Assembly (NCBI RefSeq): GCF_022682495.2
Contig: NC_071392.1
Coordinates: forward strand, 88,490,797 to 88,554,796
DNA length: 64,000 nt
Direction of reading: 5' to 3'
Source of the DNA: Desmodus rotundus
Lineage: Eukaryota > Chordata > Mammalia > Chiroptera > Phyllostomidae
In this document: positions 11,881-24,070 of the stretch, in pieces
Layout of the letters: every line of letters starts with the position of its first letter
How positions within the stretch are numbered: the stretch's first letter is position 1
The notes under the pieces: model-generated
The model's database searches: none
What the model saw: only the letters and a program-made list of their open reading frames with translations
What the model was told of the DNA's origin: nothing
Translations under genes and position numbers: made by a program

Positions 11881-14119
11881 CACCTAATAAGCTAATCAGT
11901 CGGCAAATTTTTCTTTTCTTCTTTTTCTTTTTTCTCGACTGCAGAATTACTATGTGCTTCCAGCATAATTGCAAGTGAAGGCTGAAGCATTTTTGTTAAG
12001 CAACAGGCCCAAAGATATTTTTTTTATAAAAGCTTCATTTTGAGATCGTTCTTCCCCCTCCTCAATATTCCCAATTGGGCCCTAACAGGTATATTTTTTA
12101 AAAATAGGGTTTAGTTGACATTATTTTTGGAATCATATTGAAAAACATTTGATGTGAAAAAATAAAAAACAGGCGTTTTTTCTGTAGAGCACTTGACTTT
12201 CATGTTTTTTAATACCAAGGTATTACCAATAGAGCAGGTGTGTTGTATGTTGATGAAATAGGAAAATGTTGCAAAAGGTTATTCACTTCTTTTCAGACAT
12301 TAGATATGAAACAAAATGTTGATGTTTCCTTTTCAAAAATCTTTTCAGAAGAAACGTGCTTGCCTAAGCCTAATGCGTGCAACCTGCCCGGCTTGCCTTC
12401 TCACCTTACCAATCTGCTGTTGACAGTTTGTTCAGAGACCTGTGAGAGGGAGGAAGGGAGAAAGGCTGCCAGTGAGCGGCAGTGCCCCAGGGGCCGGCTC
12501 AGGACACCCACACCTTGATACCTGTAGAGATTTATTCTCCTGAGAGAGAGCATTGTTCTCTGTCAAAAGAATAAAGTAACTCTCAAGTAGGAAGCAGAGA
12601 GGACAGGGAGAAGTGGCTCCACACTGGCCACCAGGAGGGAGGGGACTTAGCTTGCAGATGTGGTGGGGGTGGTGGCTGGGCAGGAGGGAGAGGCCGGAAG
12701 CAACATGGGAAGATAGAGCCCATGCAGCCGTACTGTCCAGCCAGACTGTTGATTCCATTTAGTATCTCATAATTTCTATAAAAATCATATTAACCTCCTT
12801 AGCCCAAATATTAAAGTCAATTCACCTTTCTCCTGAGAAGGCAGCCATTTAAAAGTTCTAGAACCAAAAAAAAAAAAAAAGTTTTTATTTTGTTTCATTT
12901 GAAAACATCATAATGGTAAGGCTGATAAACCCAACAGAATTAGGAAGACAGGTGCTCTGGGATGCTCACGTCTACTAAATGAAGCTTAATACGTCATCCT
13001 GGAGAGACAGAGGTCCCAGCTCCATTAACCACAGTGAGGAGTTTGCCTAAAGAGAACTGGTAGGAGAACATAAGGTTGTGATGTAAAAATAGGAAGTGTA
13101 ACTGGGATAACACAGCAGAGATACACATCTGTGTTCTTCCCAAATGAGTAGTCATTGCACAGAATCTCACACTTTCATAAATGACTTGACTTCCAGAATC
13201 ACCAGATATGTATTATTCAAACTAATAAAAGGCAACAAACAGTACATTAATATAGTAGATAATTTAAAATTAATATTTGGCTTTGGGGTGGTTTTTAAAA
13301 ATTCTTTAGATATGAGTATAACCAATATCTAAAAATGCACTGTGAACATGATAATGAAGTTAGAAGATATTTCATGGAAATGACTTGTTTTCTTCCTTCT
13401 ACCCATAGGCAATTTCTTCTTCTTTCTTCCATTCTTGGAATAAATACTGTTCATATTAAGCAAAACACTGACTGTATATTTCACCCACTGGGGTACGTGC
13501 CAGTGCATATGGTCCTGTGATAATATAGTGTATCCATATGTTTTAAATACATACATGCCAAATACCCAAACACACACTCACCTCCATGAATCCAAAAATA
13601 ACCTACCGCAGCAGATTCCTCCATTCACAATGTTCCTGAAACAAGAAACTGCTTAGTTCTGATGGATTTCCATACTCGTGGCCCAGATTTCTTGAAAGGA
13701 ACACTACGCAGAGCTTACTTGAAATACAAACAAATTAAATTACTTATATGAAATACGTGTTTGCTCTTAAATTTGAAAACAGCATTTGTGGGGAAAATAA
13801 TCAGGCTGCAGACAACTAAGAGCTGACTGTAATTTACTAAATTGTTAACTACAAGTGTATTCGAGATTAAAAGTGACAAAGGCAGGAAAAATTAAAACTA
13901 AATGTAACTTGATACCATACAGCGGAAACCAGAGTATTTTATCAAGAACAGGGCACAGTTAATATTTGAACAGTGCCTTTGTTCAAATATGGCAGATGAA
14001 GATTTAAGGCAACATAGAGTAAATATGAATAAAAAACCCATCCAGGACAAAATAGTCTAGAAATAGATGAGCATTTTTTTAAATGGATTTTTTACTACTA
14101 CTCAGTATTGCTTTTATAC
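11881..14119 (+). other. Unique intron
   Basis: No gene. It contains an A15 run at about 12868 and AT-rich unique sequence; no repeat family identified. Confidence 0.55.
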
Positions 14120-14121
14120 TA

Positions 14122-14753
14122 TTGGGTTGGCCAAAAAGTCTGTTTAGTTTTTTCTGTAAAATAAAAGACACATTTTTCATTTTCACCCATGACTGTATTG
14201 ATTGGGATATTTTGAGGATGTCGGCTCTCTCCCTTGAGTGTAACATTGACTGTTCTCAGTTAATGTCTTGACTTGATCGCTATCAACTTCACCTGGTCTC
14301 CCCGACTGTGGAGCATTGTCCCACAAGAACTCTCCAGCACAAAGCTTTGCAAACCACTTTTGACATGTTTGATCAGTCACAGCGCCTTCTCCATACACGG
14401 CACAAATATTCTCCAGTGTTTCACTTGCATTTTACCTTTCTTGAAATAATAAAGCAAAACATGCCAAAAATGTTGTGTGTTTTCTGCCATCTTCAATATT
14501 AACATGGCTACACAAAAATTCACCAACTTTGATACATTTTTTAAGAAATGTATGTTGATATGACAGTGGTCACCATACCGTCTAACAAACCTGTTTCGAA
14601 TGAAGTGACAGACAGCTAAGCTTTGTGCAGCGGCAGTGTCGTAGCCAATGAGGTTTCTCTGAGGCGCGATTATTGCTCGTTGAAATTAAAGACAGCTAAG
14701 CACTAGTAGAGCCATCTCCTGGAGGAAACTAAAGGAATTTTTGGCCAGCCCAA
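14122..14753 (-). mobile_element. Internally deleted mariner transposon
   Basis: Terminal inverted repeats begin 'ttgggttggccaaaaag' (14122) and end 'ttggccagcccaa' (14753). A TA precedes the left end; the right flank is CA, probably a mutated TA. On the minus strand about 14183-14398 encodes a piece of mariner transposase helix-turn-helix region: residues TCQKWFAKL, SGRPGEVDSDQV and LTENSQ are the recognisable landmarks. The catalytic domain is absent and the frame is broken, so the copy is non-autonomous. Full mariners are about 1.3 kb; this one is 632 bp, of which about 80 bp is a later U4 insertion. Confidence 0.88.
14619..14689 (+). pseudogene. U4 snRNA retropseudogene, 3' truncated
   Basis: It starts 'agctttgtgcagcggcagtg' and continues 'tcgtagccaatgagg' and 'gaggcgcgattattgctcgt', aligning without gaps to U4 snRNA nucleotides 1-67 as I recall them, with about 7 differences. 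It stops after the 5' half with a short A-rich end and lacks the Sm site and 3' stem-loops. An 11-bp direct repeat 'agacagctaag' flanks it (14610-14620 and 14690-14700), overlapping the first two U4 bases. This is the hallmark of LINE-mediated insertion. It landed inside the mariner. Not expected to make functional U4. Confidence 0.92.
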
Positions 14754-14754
14754 C

Positions 14755-17700
14755 ATTTTGAGGACCACCTCCGCATAGGGACAGTGCAACGCGAGCAAAA
14801 TATATAATTCATTGTACAGCCATGGCTTAGAGAAATAAAAAGCAACAAATGTTCTGATGAGGACAGATATAATTGGGGTTCTATATGTAGGAGGAAGTTC
14901 TAGAAAAAATGAGTCCTTGAGAAAATAAAAATAATGTTGAACTGCCTTGGAAATTTCATTTTTAATGAGAACATAGGAAAACAAAGAAATCAGGCTTCAC
15001 TTCTATGAGAAAGGATTTAGTAGAGATTTTTTTCTAAAGCAGCTTCTTTGGATAGGGTAGACGAAATGCCTAGAGGTTTCAGAGCGGAAAAGAGACTTAG
15101 CTTGCTGAATCCAATTCTGGTGGCTGAACTTACATGGCATAGAGAGGTCTGGAAGGCTGTCACTCACGATGACTGACTTTCCCTTAATGAGGTTTCTGCA
15201 ATTCAAAGTCACATCCTTTTGATGGAACTTGATCTATCAGCACACTCTAGTTTGATCTCAAGTATAATCGGAGTCCGCAAGATGGAGACCCGCAACCAAA
15301 ACGCCACTCTATTAAAAGGAGAAGAGCGAGTGCTGAAGCAATAGGACGGTCTGGCCGGCACATTCTTACTCAGGCAAGGTGCACAGGGAGCCAGGATGCC
15401 AGCGTATCGGACTGTGATGAAAGAATGCTCGCGCTGGAGGGACTGAAATTTGGTTCTCCACTCTGCCAACTCTTTCTCTGTAGGGTTACCGTACGGGGAG
15501 CCAAATTAGCATCAGATGTCAGCTTCAGGAGCATGGAATCAGAATACAGGAGCAGATGGTGATTTGAGAGTTAGGGAACAGGCCCTTTGGACCATGGAGC
15601 CCCCTTCGTGAGGCTGCAGTTGGACACAAAGTTCATGTTGCTCCCGCTCCTCTGGCCCCTCATTGACCCCTCTTTCCGGCTTCCTTCTGACCCTGACCTG
15701 GCTCATGTAGCTCTGTTAATATAGTCAGTCAGACTACAGCGGAGCCTTGCCAGCCGGCCTGGGAGCCACTGCGTAGCTTTGTGGTCTGTTTGTGCCAAAC
15801 CTTTGGGTAAGTGCTGATATTTTAGTTTAACTTGCAGACAACAATCGTATTTTTTAAATTGCTTCAGCAAAGCCCCCAGCACCCCCAACAGAGACAACCA
15901 GAGACAACAGAGATGATTACTCAGAGTTCTTTCCAACCCTATATTTTGGTGGGAAAAATGTTTCTAGTGCTATATTATTGCACTCAGATAACTGAATTTC
16001 CTTTCCAAAGATTAGGAAAGATGAAGAGAATGAAAACCGCATAGACTGAGTAGATGAGGCCTACACATAATTAGATCTTTAATGGGTTTTTTTTCCAGTT
16101 CTGAGAGGGGGAAAAATGATAGATGTTTGCATTCATTTCCAGGAAACCTGAATTTTGGCTCCCAGTAGGCATCAAATGGAATAGGCAGATTTAATACTTT
16201 ACTTCTTAGTAGCTTTAAGAGATATTTTCATCATTTTCTTTGTATTAGAGCTTCCAGTTTGGAATTGACTGTGAAAAGGAAGAAATATTTGCTCAGCAAA
16301 AAAAAAGTGTCTTATGACATGTGAAACCATTTACTTCTTGGAAGCTTTTGTGATAACAAATAGTACCAAGGTGAAAAACCATTGGGGTAAATAAACCTTG
16401 TTATCTCTCTGTGTTATTGTTAAAAATACTAAATGCAAGCCATGTGCATTTTGCATAGAGTACCACTGGAAAGCTATCATACAATATAAAAAAAATAGAT
16501 AACACAGAAGAAATACAAATGACTGAGAGTAATACAATCAATCTATAGCCAGATATATTACGTTGAAGATTGACAGCAGATTCACCCCCGGGAAGGAAAG
16601 GAGAGAGCAGAATGGATTTTGTTTTAAAGAACTCCAGAAACCTACCAAGATGTTGCCTAATGAGGTGATGTAATACAAAGCTTCCCTGGATGCCACATTT
16701 GCATAATGCCTTTTTTCCCTAAGAGATGGCTTTGAAAGAATAACAAAGACACTGAAATGAAGTGGAAAACAAAATAACAAAACACAAATATTGTCTCAGT
16801 GTTTGCCAATAATAAAAATAGCTTCCTTCCCTCTGATCCATTCGTTCTCCCGAGAGCCCACCTGCATGTGTTCAGAATGTAAAATGATACTTAAATTAAT
16901 TAATGCATTGGGGTTTAGATTTCTGGATAGCTGTGCCTCTCATATAAATAACCTTCAGGTCTCTTTCTGACTCGTGCACAGCAGGGGTCCTGTGAGTGGT
17001 ACCCTGTTGCTCTGGACCAGACAGACTCCCGTAAGCAGCCCTAATTTATGCACAGACTGGTATGGGAAATAAGCCAGCCCTTAAGGAGTTGTTCAAAGAA
17101 GTCTATCTTTGGGCACTTATCCCCTTCATTTTGCACTTTTATTGCCATTTTGAGGGAGAACTTTCTTTCTCTGTAGGTAGGTAGCTGGTTTCTGTCCAAC
17201 CCTACTTATCCAAGGAGGAAAAAGGTTGGCGCTCTAATTGTTAGATGACTGTGACATGCCCAAGTCCATGCGTCCCTCTCTCCTGTCGATGCTCTCTCCC
17301 AGTTCCACGTGGGACCTGGTGCTCCTCATCTTGCTTTAAAATCCTGTCTACCGAGATGGGAAGAAGACTTCGGCCAGGCGTGTTGTGTATGTTGCTTAAT
17401 TAAATTTTAGTATAAGAAGGTTTTAGTTCCTGCACAACCTTGTACATAGAGATTTGCATTTTAAAGTCCTCATATTTAATGGTGAAGTTCCTCATTTATT
17501 CCTTCATTTCTTTCTTTCATTCTCTGAACCAGTGTTTATTGACCATCTACTCTCTTTAAGGCACTAAATTCATTTCTGTTGGGGGTTAAAAATGAACAAG
17601 GTCTTTTAAGGCAGTGATCTCTCGTTAAAGGTGTGCTTTTAACAGCTTCTGCCTCGAGAGCCTAGGAAGGTGGACAAGGGGGCCTCTGAAGTCACCTAAT

Positions 17701-20590
17701 TGTACCTAACATTGGCCCTAAAAATATACTTTGTTAAGGTCTTTATTGAGGAAGGCGTGACACCCCCTCCTGCCCCGCCAGCTCACCCCAACAAACACAC
17801 ACAGTAAGACATAAGTACTGATCTCCAGACTCCTGTCTTCAAGGTGCTGCCGTCCTGGCTGCAGTTGTGATAAACCTGTTCTGTCTCTGTGCCCTGATGA
17901 CATTTGTGTCTATGCCAGGCCCCTGTTCTGTCCTGGTCCCTGCCCCCTCCCCCAGCCACTCACATGTATCATACACCGGTGAATGGGGCCCCACACTTCC
18001 ATCATTCCAGCGTTTCTTCTGCCTTCGTCTCAAGAACCCAGAAGTTTTTATTGTGTATTTGATGTCATTTTTCTTTCTGTACCCCCTCTTTTCTAACACT
18101 CTTGCATTTTACCTTTAAGCCCTTTGTTTTTATTTCTGGAAACAGTTTTGGCCTGAGGGGTGTTTAAGCCAGTTCAGTAAAGGTCAGCCCCCCCTCTCTG
18201 CCCTGCGGTCCTCGCTGGGGCATGCAGCCTCGCGGAGCACTCCAGGGGTGGAGTTTAGTGGGGTGTGTGCTGCTGCTGGGCTTCCCCGAAAAGTCTTCTG
18301 CTGTGACCTTTCAAACTCATCTCTTTTCTCTGGTGATGGCTGCTTGATATGAGCCCCTGTAGTCTCCAGCCTGTGTCGTGAGAGAACACTGCCCTAGTAC
18401 AAGGTTGCACTTACATCCCAGTCACCAAAGCCATTTGTCCCTCACATCCATGTCACCAACGTAAGTACCAAAACCCTCTCCCGACGTGGCGCATCAGCCT
18501 TACCCTCTCAGGAGACACACCTGAGTCTTGGTATTCTCCTAGGCTGGCAAGAAAGGCCAGTTCTTTCTTAGAAAATCCATCGCCAGTTTTCAACTTATCT
18601 CTTCGTAATACCCAGTGATATCCATGGTAATTACAATAAATACACAATGCCCCCAAATCCGATTTCTTGAATGTAAGTGCAGTATCAGACACTTTGCCCA
18701 ATAAATAGCCCCTGCTCCTCAAGGACCCTCTGTCTTTTACAGACGACACTCCTGGTTCTGTATCAACATCCCAGCCTCGAGGACCACATCCCAGCCTCGT
18801 CAGGAGCCACTGAGCCCGCTGATGGGAGGGCAGACTCCCTACACCTGCTCCCGAATTGAGGGGTTGATTAACAGAGCATGCAGCTCTTGGCAATAGTTAG
18901 AGTAGGAAATAAAATTAAGGTGCCGGGGTGAGGCAGGAAATTCAGATAAAACGACTTGGGAAATGTAGCTAAGCAAGATATAATTACCTAACTCATAATT
19001 AGCCCAGAACATCAGGCCTACCATCCCCAAAGGCTTCTTTTCTTTGCAAAGAGATAAGTGATACCGTCAAGAAACAGATGGGACTTGTACGAGTGCGCGT
19101 GAGTAACGGATACTTCTTACCTCAAGAATCGCCTGCTCAGAATTTGGTTGTAGGATTTCCTGCTCACGCTAACTCATTAGCTTAATAGTTCATTATTTCT
19201 CTGTCTTCCATTGCTTTGGGCCAGTGCAATTATTTGATTTCTCTAATGTTGCAGAACATTTCGGTAACATCTCCATAAGCCTCTTGGCCTCTATCACCTG
19301 ATCACCTAAAACTGTGTAGCAAATCAATACATCCAAGGAAAGCCAACAAATTTCATCCATTTGAATATGACCGCAACAGGCTTCCATATGTTTTTATTCT
19401 ATTCCTGAAAAAGTCTGTGATGTATTTGAGTTTGTAGAAAAGAGAAGACTATTCAGGACTAGAGTTTTGCCCCGTTGAGTACTCCTACTTCAAAGGCACT
19501 TTTGCAAGTGGCCTTTAAGTAGTCCCGTTATTACAGTGTTGTTTAAAGGCGGGGGGTGGAGGGATAGAAAGCAAAGCTAAATAAAGTCCCCTTGATTCAA
19601 GGACTGTGTTGTGGAGAGGCAGTGACCTAGTACCAGAAGGGTTTCTGGCTTCTGTTTGTATAATGGCCAAGGTTAGATGTGGTGGGAGGTCTAGTTCACT
19701 CTTTCCCTTGAACTATAATTTATAGGCATCTTAGAATGTGAAAAGCAACCTCACCAAGAACTTGCTGCCTGTAGGAAATGGGATTCAATTGTGTTTCCCT
19801 CACGGAGTAGTACCCTGAAATTATTAGGTCGTGTGCTGTTTGCCATTATAACCACAAAAGCAGTTTAGCTTTTAAAACCCTTTATTTCTAAATATGGATG
19901 TTTCTACTCACCCATTCATCCATCCTGCAACTCATTAATTCTTTGTACTGATATTTCCTGCATATTGGCTCTGTGTAAGTCACTTTGCTAAATTCTGTGG
20001 AGAATAACAATAAAGGCCAGTTTTCTGTGTACTAAAATCTGTTTAATCTCTAAGACATTAACAGTATTAAACTCATACAAATTTTCGATTTTATTTAGGA
20101 GGAAGGAATTCATAGTATATATTCATACATAATTTATAGAGATATCATTTTAGAAGTAGTAAACAAGATTTCTCATAATTACTTCTTTAATGGGAACAAG
20201 TAATATGCCTTAATGCTTATAAATGGCTTGAAAGATATCTCTTTGTAAACCAATCAAGTAGGGTAACTATTTATTTTTGGACTACAATCAGAAAACAATA
20301 AGAAGGAAGCTTAAGTGTTCGATTAGGGCCGCCTAGCCTATCCTATGGTTTAAAATACCCGGTCTGTGGAATTTTGTTATGGATGCCCTAGAAAATGAAT
20401 ACACCAACTTTCATTTCAGGGATCAACATACTCTCTTCAAAAAACAAGAATAAGAGTCATCATCTGACTTCAAAACATATGATCTTAGTGTCCCGTTACT
20501 AGGACACTACCAGGGGAAGCTGCTACTTTGACAGTACTATGTATAAATAATACCGTCTATCGTTAAATTTCCTTACCATACACAAAGAAG
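14755..20590 (+). other. Unique intron with weak old-repeat traces
   Basis: No supported gene. 17520-17620 ('gtgtttattgaccatctact') and 19915-20030 resemble ancient MIR/L2-like 3' ends but are too decayed to name. 18767-18800 has a short direct repeat 'catcccagcctcg'. 15200-15480 has more CpG than its surroundings and is unexplained. Confidence 0.5.
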
Positions 20591-20677
20591 GAAAGTAACA
20601 TTTACATAATAGTTACTTTTCAGCTAGGCAACTTGAAAGTAATATTTACACAATAGTAACTTTTCACTAGGCAACTT
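20591..20677. repeat. Two-copy tandem duplication, 44-bp unit
   Basis: Unit 1 (20591-20634) and unit 2 (20635-20677) both run 'gaaagtaa…atttaca…aatag…acttttca…ctaggcaactt', with few substitutions and one deleted base. A local duplication, not a known mobile element. Confidence 0.9.
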
Positions 20678-22695
20678 GATGTTTGTTAACCTATTTTATT
20701 GCTCAAAGAACAGTAGGAGGTCGATATTGGTAGTCATATTGTACATGGATAAGAAAACGGGGTTCTAGTGGGTTTGGACATCTTACCGGTGCCCTCAAGA
20801 TGCTAACTGGCAGAGCCAACGTGCAAATCCACATTCAGACCCTGAAACCCACACTCACGGGCACCACGCTGGTAATCTCGCGAGCCACCGTGTTGGAAGG
20901 CACACTGAGATGTTTGCTAGCTAAGGGAAGAGTAAAGTGTCAGTCGTCCCTCAGCTTCAATGTGTCAAGTGGTGACACTGGCCACGGAAAAGCAGATTCT
21001 CTTTTCTGTCTGGGATGATACCCCCCCCAAATTAACATTTTCATTTTTTTCATCCCTGAGAAACGGAGCCAACAATTAACTTGAACATGAAGCAATGTGC
21101 CTGTCTGCCCTTTCCGTACTCACGTGTGTGTGGAACGTCAGAGAATAGACGGTCACGACTAGTGGATTAAGTCGTTCAGCTCCCCTCCCGGAAATGGGAT
21201 GATCAGTTCCACAAAAAATCAGTTCACCGGGAGCTCATTTTTAATAGTGAAAGGATATGGGCTTGGTATATTTATCATTTCATGTTTATATTTTATATAA
21301 AGAAACATTTCAGTAAGAATATTATAAAATTGTTTGTCATATTGTCTTGAGAACAAAAACCACCTGTTTATTAAGTCCATAGGACTTAGTGGTTTCACAC
21401 AAGTTCCTTACCCTATTTTGTGTGAATGCTTATGTCAAAGATTCCCTGAAATCAATGTAGTAATTGGTTTTCTTTTGATGGAACACAAACGTAGCTCCAA
21501 TTTTATTTCTCTGGAAGAAAACCTTTACATATTTGGGGAATGTTGTTTTAAGGTATAACAGTGTTATTCTAGTTGAACAAAATTTCTTCATCCATCTTAC
21601 TCATTTTCTTTGTTCAGTGATTTTTTTTCAACACGTTCTAATTTTTACAATTGTCACATAATGGCACAAATTTTAAATTGAGTCAATTTGAGTTTTCATT
21701 TTACAACTTTAAATGGCCACCCTCATTGTTAGCCCCAAGTACCTCATTATTTTCTTAGTACCTTTTCCTTTCAAAATAAACTCTCTGCTAGATTTTAAGA
21801 GGTTTTATTTCATCTTATAAGTATTTCCATTTCCATGATTGTCATTATAAAACCCTATTTATTTTTAAGTGAGTATCGCCAAGTAAGAACATTGCATTTC
21901 TCTTAAATGCACATCTGGCCGGGGAATAAATACTAAGTGATTGGAGGGCATCTGCCAGCATGAAGAAGAACATACTCTATTGAGATATTGGTCTGTAGTA
22001 GTAGTGATAGGACAGACAGGGGATTTTGTTTAAAAAAAATACTCATCTTTTTCGGGGGAGGGCAGGAAGCAGGGTCTCTGGCTAACATGAAGAGAAAGGT
22101 ATTTCCTTTCACCCCAGAATAACATCTCACCTGCTTCTTCACCTGCTGTTGGGTCTGCACACTCCTGCATAATGTAAGAAAAGTCTGTCTCAGGAATGAT
22201 AGTCTTGCTCTCCTTGCATCCTTTCGGTCTCTCTGCCACAATCGTGAGGTGTATCCCCGGAATCCAGTTCGGTCTTGTTTCCTTCCAGTCGAGCTGTGCC
22301 TTAGCTGCACACAGAATGGAGCCACTGACATGTTGCCGTTGTCCTCGTTACCGGGAGGGCCGGCACCCGCTCTTTCATTGAGAGGATATAGCTTTGGATC
22401 TGTGCTGTTAATAGGTTGGCTCCCCATCATGCTGAGAATGAAAACCAACATTTTTATCCTGACTTCCCAGGGTCTGTCGGGGTCTGGCTCCCACCTATAT
22501 CTCTGGCCTCACCTGTTCTTTGTGTTGCTTGCATAGCCCAGGGCCATGAAACAGAGGCCCCAATTTGGTTTTATGGGGCCCTAACCCCAGAGCTCTTAGT
22601 CAACACACTGCAGGTTCCTTGCCTCTCTCCCCCACATAGCGCATGTGCCGGGTGGCCCACAAGTCGCACCCCAACTCCTGCCCCGACCTCAAACC
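20678..22695 (+). other. Unique intron
   Basis: No repeat identified. A minus-strand open frame of 172 codons at 21933-22451 is discussed in the findings but has no supported identity. Confidence 0.5.
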
Positions 22696-22699
22696 AGCC

Positions 22700-23160
22700 A
22701 TCTTCTTGAAGTCAAATTTTATTAAAGTGTCATAGCCATCGAGGTATGTGTAAAAGTCATAGGCATAATGCTTCATTCCTTTTCACAATGTAAACACACC
22801 CAGGTAGCCAGGACCCAGACCAAGACATAAAGCCCACTGCGCCCCTGCAGACCCCTGGCAACCCCTCCAGACCCCGCTTCTCCAGCACAACCGTCCTCCC
22901 AACTTCTGAAGCCACAGATGTGTTTTTCTGTTTGTGAATGTTATGTAGGGGTATGGTACGTGCATTTTGTGGGCCTCGCTTCCTTGGCCCACTCTTACAT
23001 TTGGAAGGTGCATCTGTGTTGAAGGTAGTAGAGTTCAGTCACATTGCTGTGCATGTGAGTGGACTGGAGCTGGGGTTCTGTTCACCGCAGATGGACATGT
23101 GGGTCGTTTCCATTCAGAGGTGACCCAGACAGCACGGCCACAAACACCTTGCGTATGTCT
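22700..23160 (-). mobile_element. Old LINE-1 fragment, antisense (part 1)
   Basis: A tail complement ('caaattttattaaagtgtca') is followed by 'cccctgcagacccctggcaa' and 'agatggacatgtgggtcgtt'. This is the order of the antisense strand of old L1M-type 3'UTR and ORF2 end. Highly diverged. It is broken at about 23165 by a satellite tract. Confidence 0.6.
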
Positions 23161-23164
23161 TTTG

Positions 23165-23440
23165 GTGAGACATATATCAATAGATATAGACCTGATACAG
23201 ATATGATATAGATATAGACATAGGTATGCATACAGATTGATATAGGGATGATATAGATTAGACATAGGTATAGATCTGATACAGATATAGATATGATATA
23301 GAAATAGCTCTGATAGAGATGTATAGACATAGCTATGATATAATGTAGATATATAGATGTGATACAGATTAGATATAGATCTATACAGATATAGATTAGA
23401 GATGATATAGATTAAATGTAGATACATAGATACACACACT
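23165..23440. repeat. (TAGATA)n-like satellite
   Basis: Imperfect repeats of tagata, gatata and gacata run for about 270 bp ('gatatagatatagacatagg'). Frames through it give repetitive Tyr/Ile/Ser/Leu peptides and are not genes. It lies inside an antisense L1. Confidence 0.93.
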
Positions 23441-23454
23441 GGGAGAGAGATATC

Positions 23455-23630
23455 TACATTCTAGGTTTTGACAGCGTGCTGCAGGATTTTCTAAGTAATT
23501 CTCCCAGTGAAATATGAGTGTTCCACTTTCTTTGTATCTTTGCCTGTATTTAGAAGTGTATCTGTATCATTTTAGCCTTTCTTCTGGGGGTGAGGTGATA
23601 CCAGCCAGCCCTTTCTAAAATCATTATTTT
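23455..23630 (-). mobile_element. Old LINE-1 fragment, antisense (part 2)
   Basis: 'agtgttccactttctttgta' and 'tctgggggtgaggtgatacc' follow the complement of the L1 ORF2 3' region, continuing the copy that stops at 23160. Confidence 0.5.
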
Positions 23631-23639
23631 TTCTTAAAA

Positions 23640-24070
23640 TCACTAACTTATGTGCACTGTAGGAAAAGGAATAAAACTCGGATAAACAAAGGAAAGACAT
23701 TAAGTTTAGCAAAGCAAACAGAGATGAGATATTAACAATTGCCTGCAGTTCACCACCCAGAGGTAACTACTAATAACATCCCCAGGGTTACTCTGTTCGA
23801 CTTGTTTCTGGGTTTATGCTTTATCCTACAGAAGATACAGTTGTACTTAACTTTGTGTTACTTAATTTGACAAAATGCAGAGAACAGCTTTCAATACAAA
23901 TAAATACATTTCTGCAGCATGAATCTTAATGGCTAAGTGACGTTCTATCAAAAACCTTTATCACAACGTTAAAGGTAACATCCCCTAACCATATCTTTGC
24001 ATAGGTCCCTCACTTATGAATTTTTCTAAAATAAAATCCTGATGTGGAATTGCTGTGTCAAAGGCAATGT
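23640..24070 (-). mobile_element. Old LINE-1/HAL1-like fragment, antisense
   Basis: 'gttcaccacccagaggtaac', 'catgaatcttaatggctaag' and 'tggaattgctgtgtcaaagg' occur in the order found on the complement of old L1M/HAL1 3' regions. No coding capacity left. Confidence 0.55.

Noticed and set aside
14183..14398. Functional transposase gene
   Set aside because: Only a helix-turn-helix remnant is present; the catalytic region is deleted and the frame degenerate.
23035..23439. 134-codon Tyr/Ile/Ser-rich minus-strand frame
   Set aside because: Translation of a TAGATA-type satellite; repetitive peptide only.
23165..23440. CRISPR-like spaced repeats
   Set aside because: Repeats are short, degenerate and contiguous with no unique spacers, in a mammalian genome.
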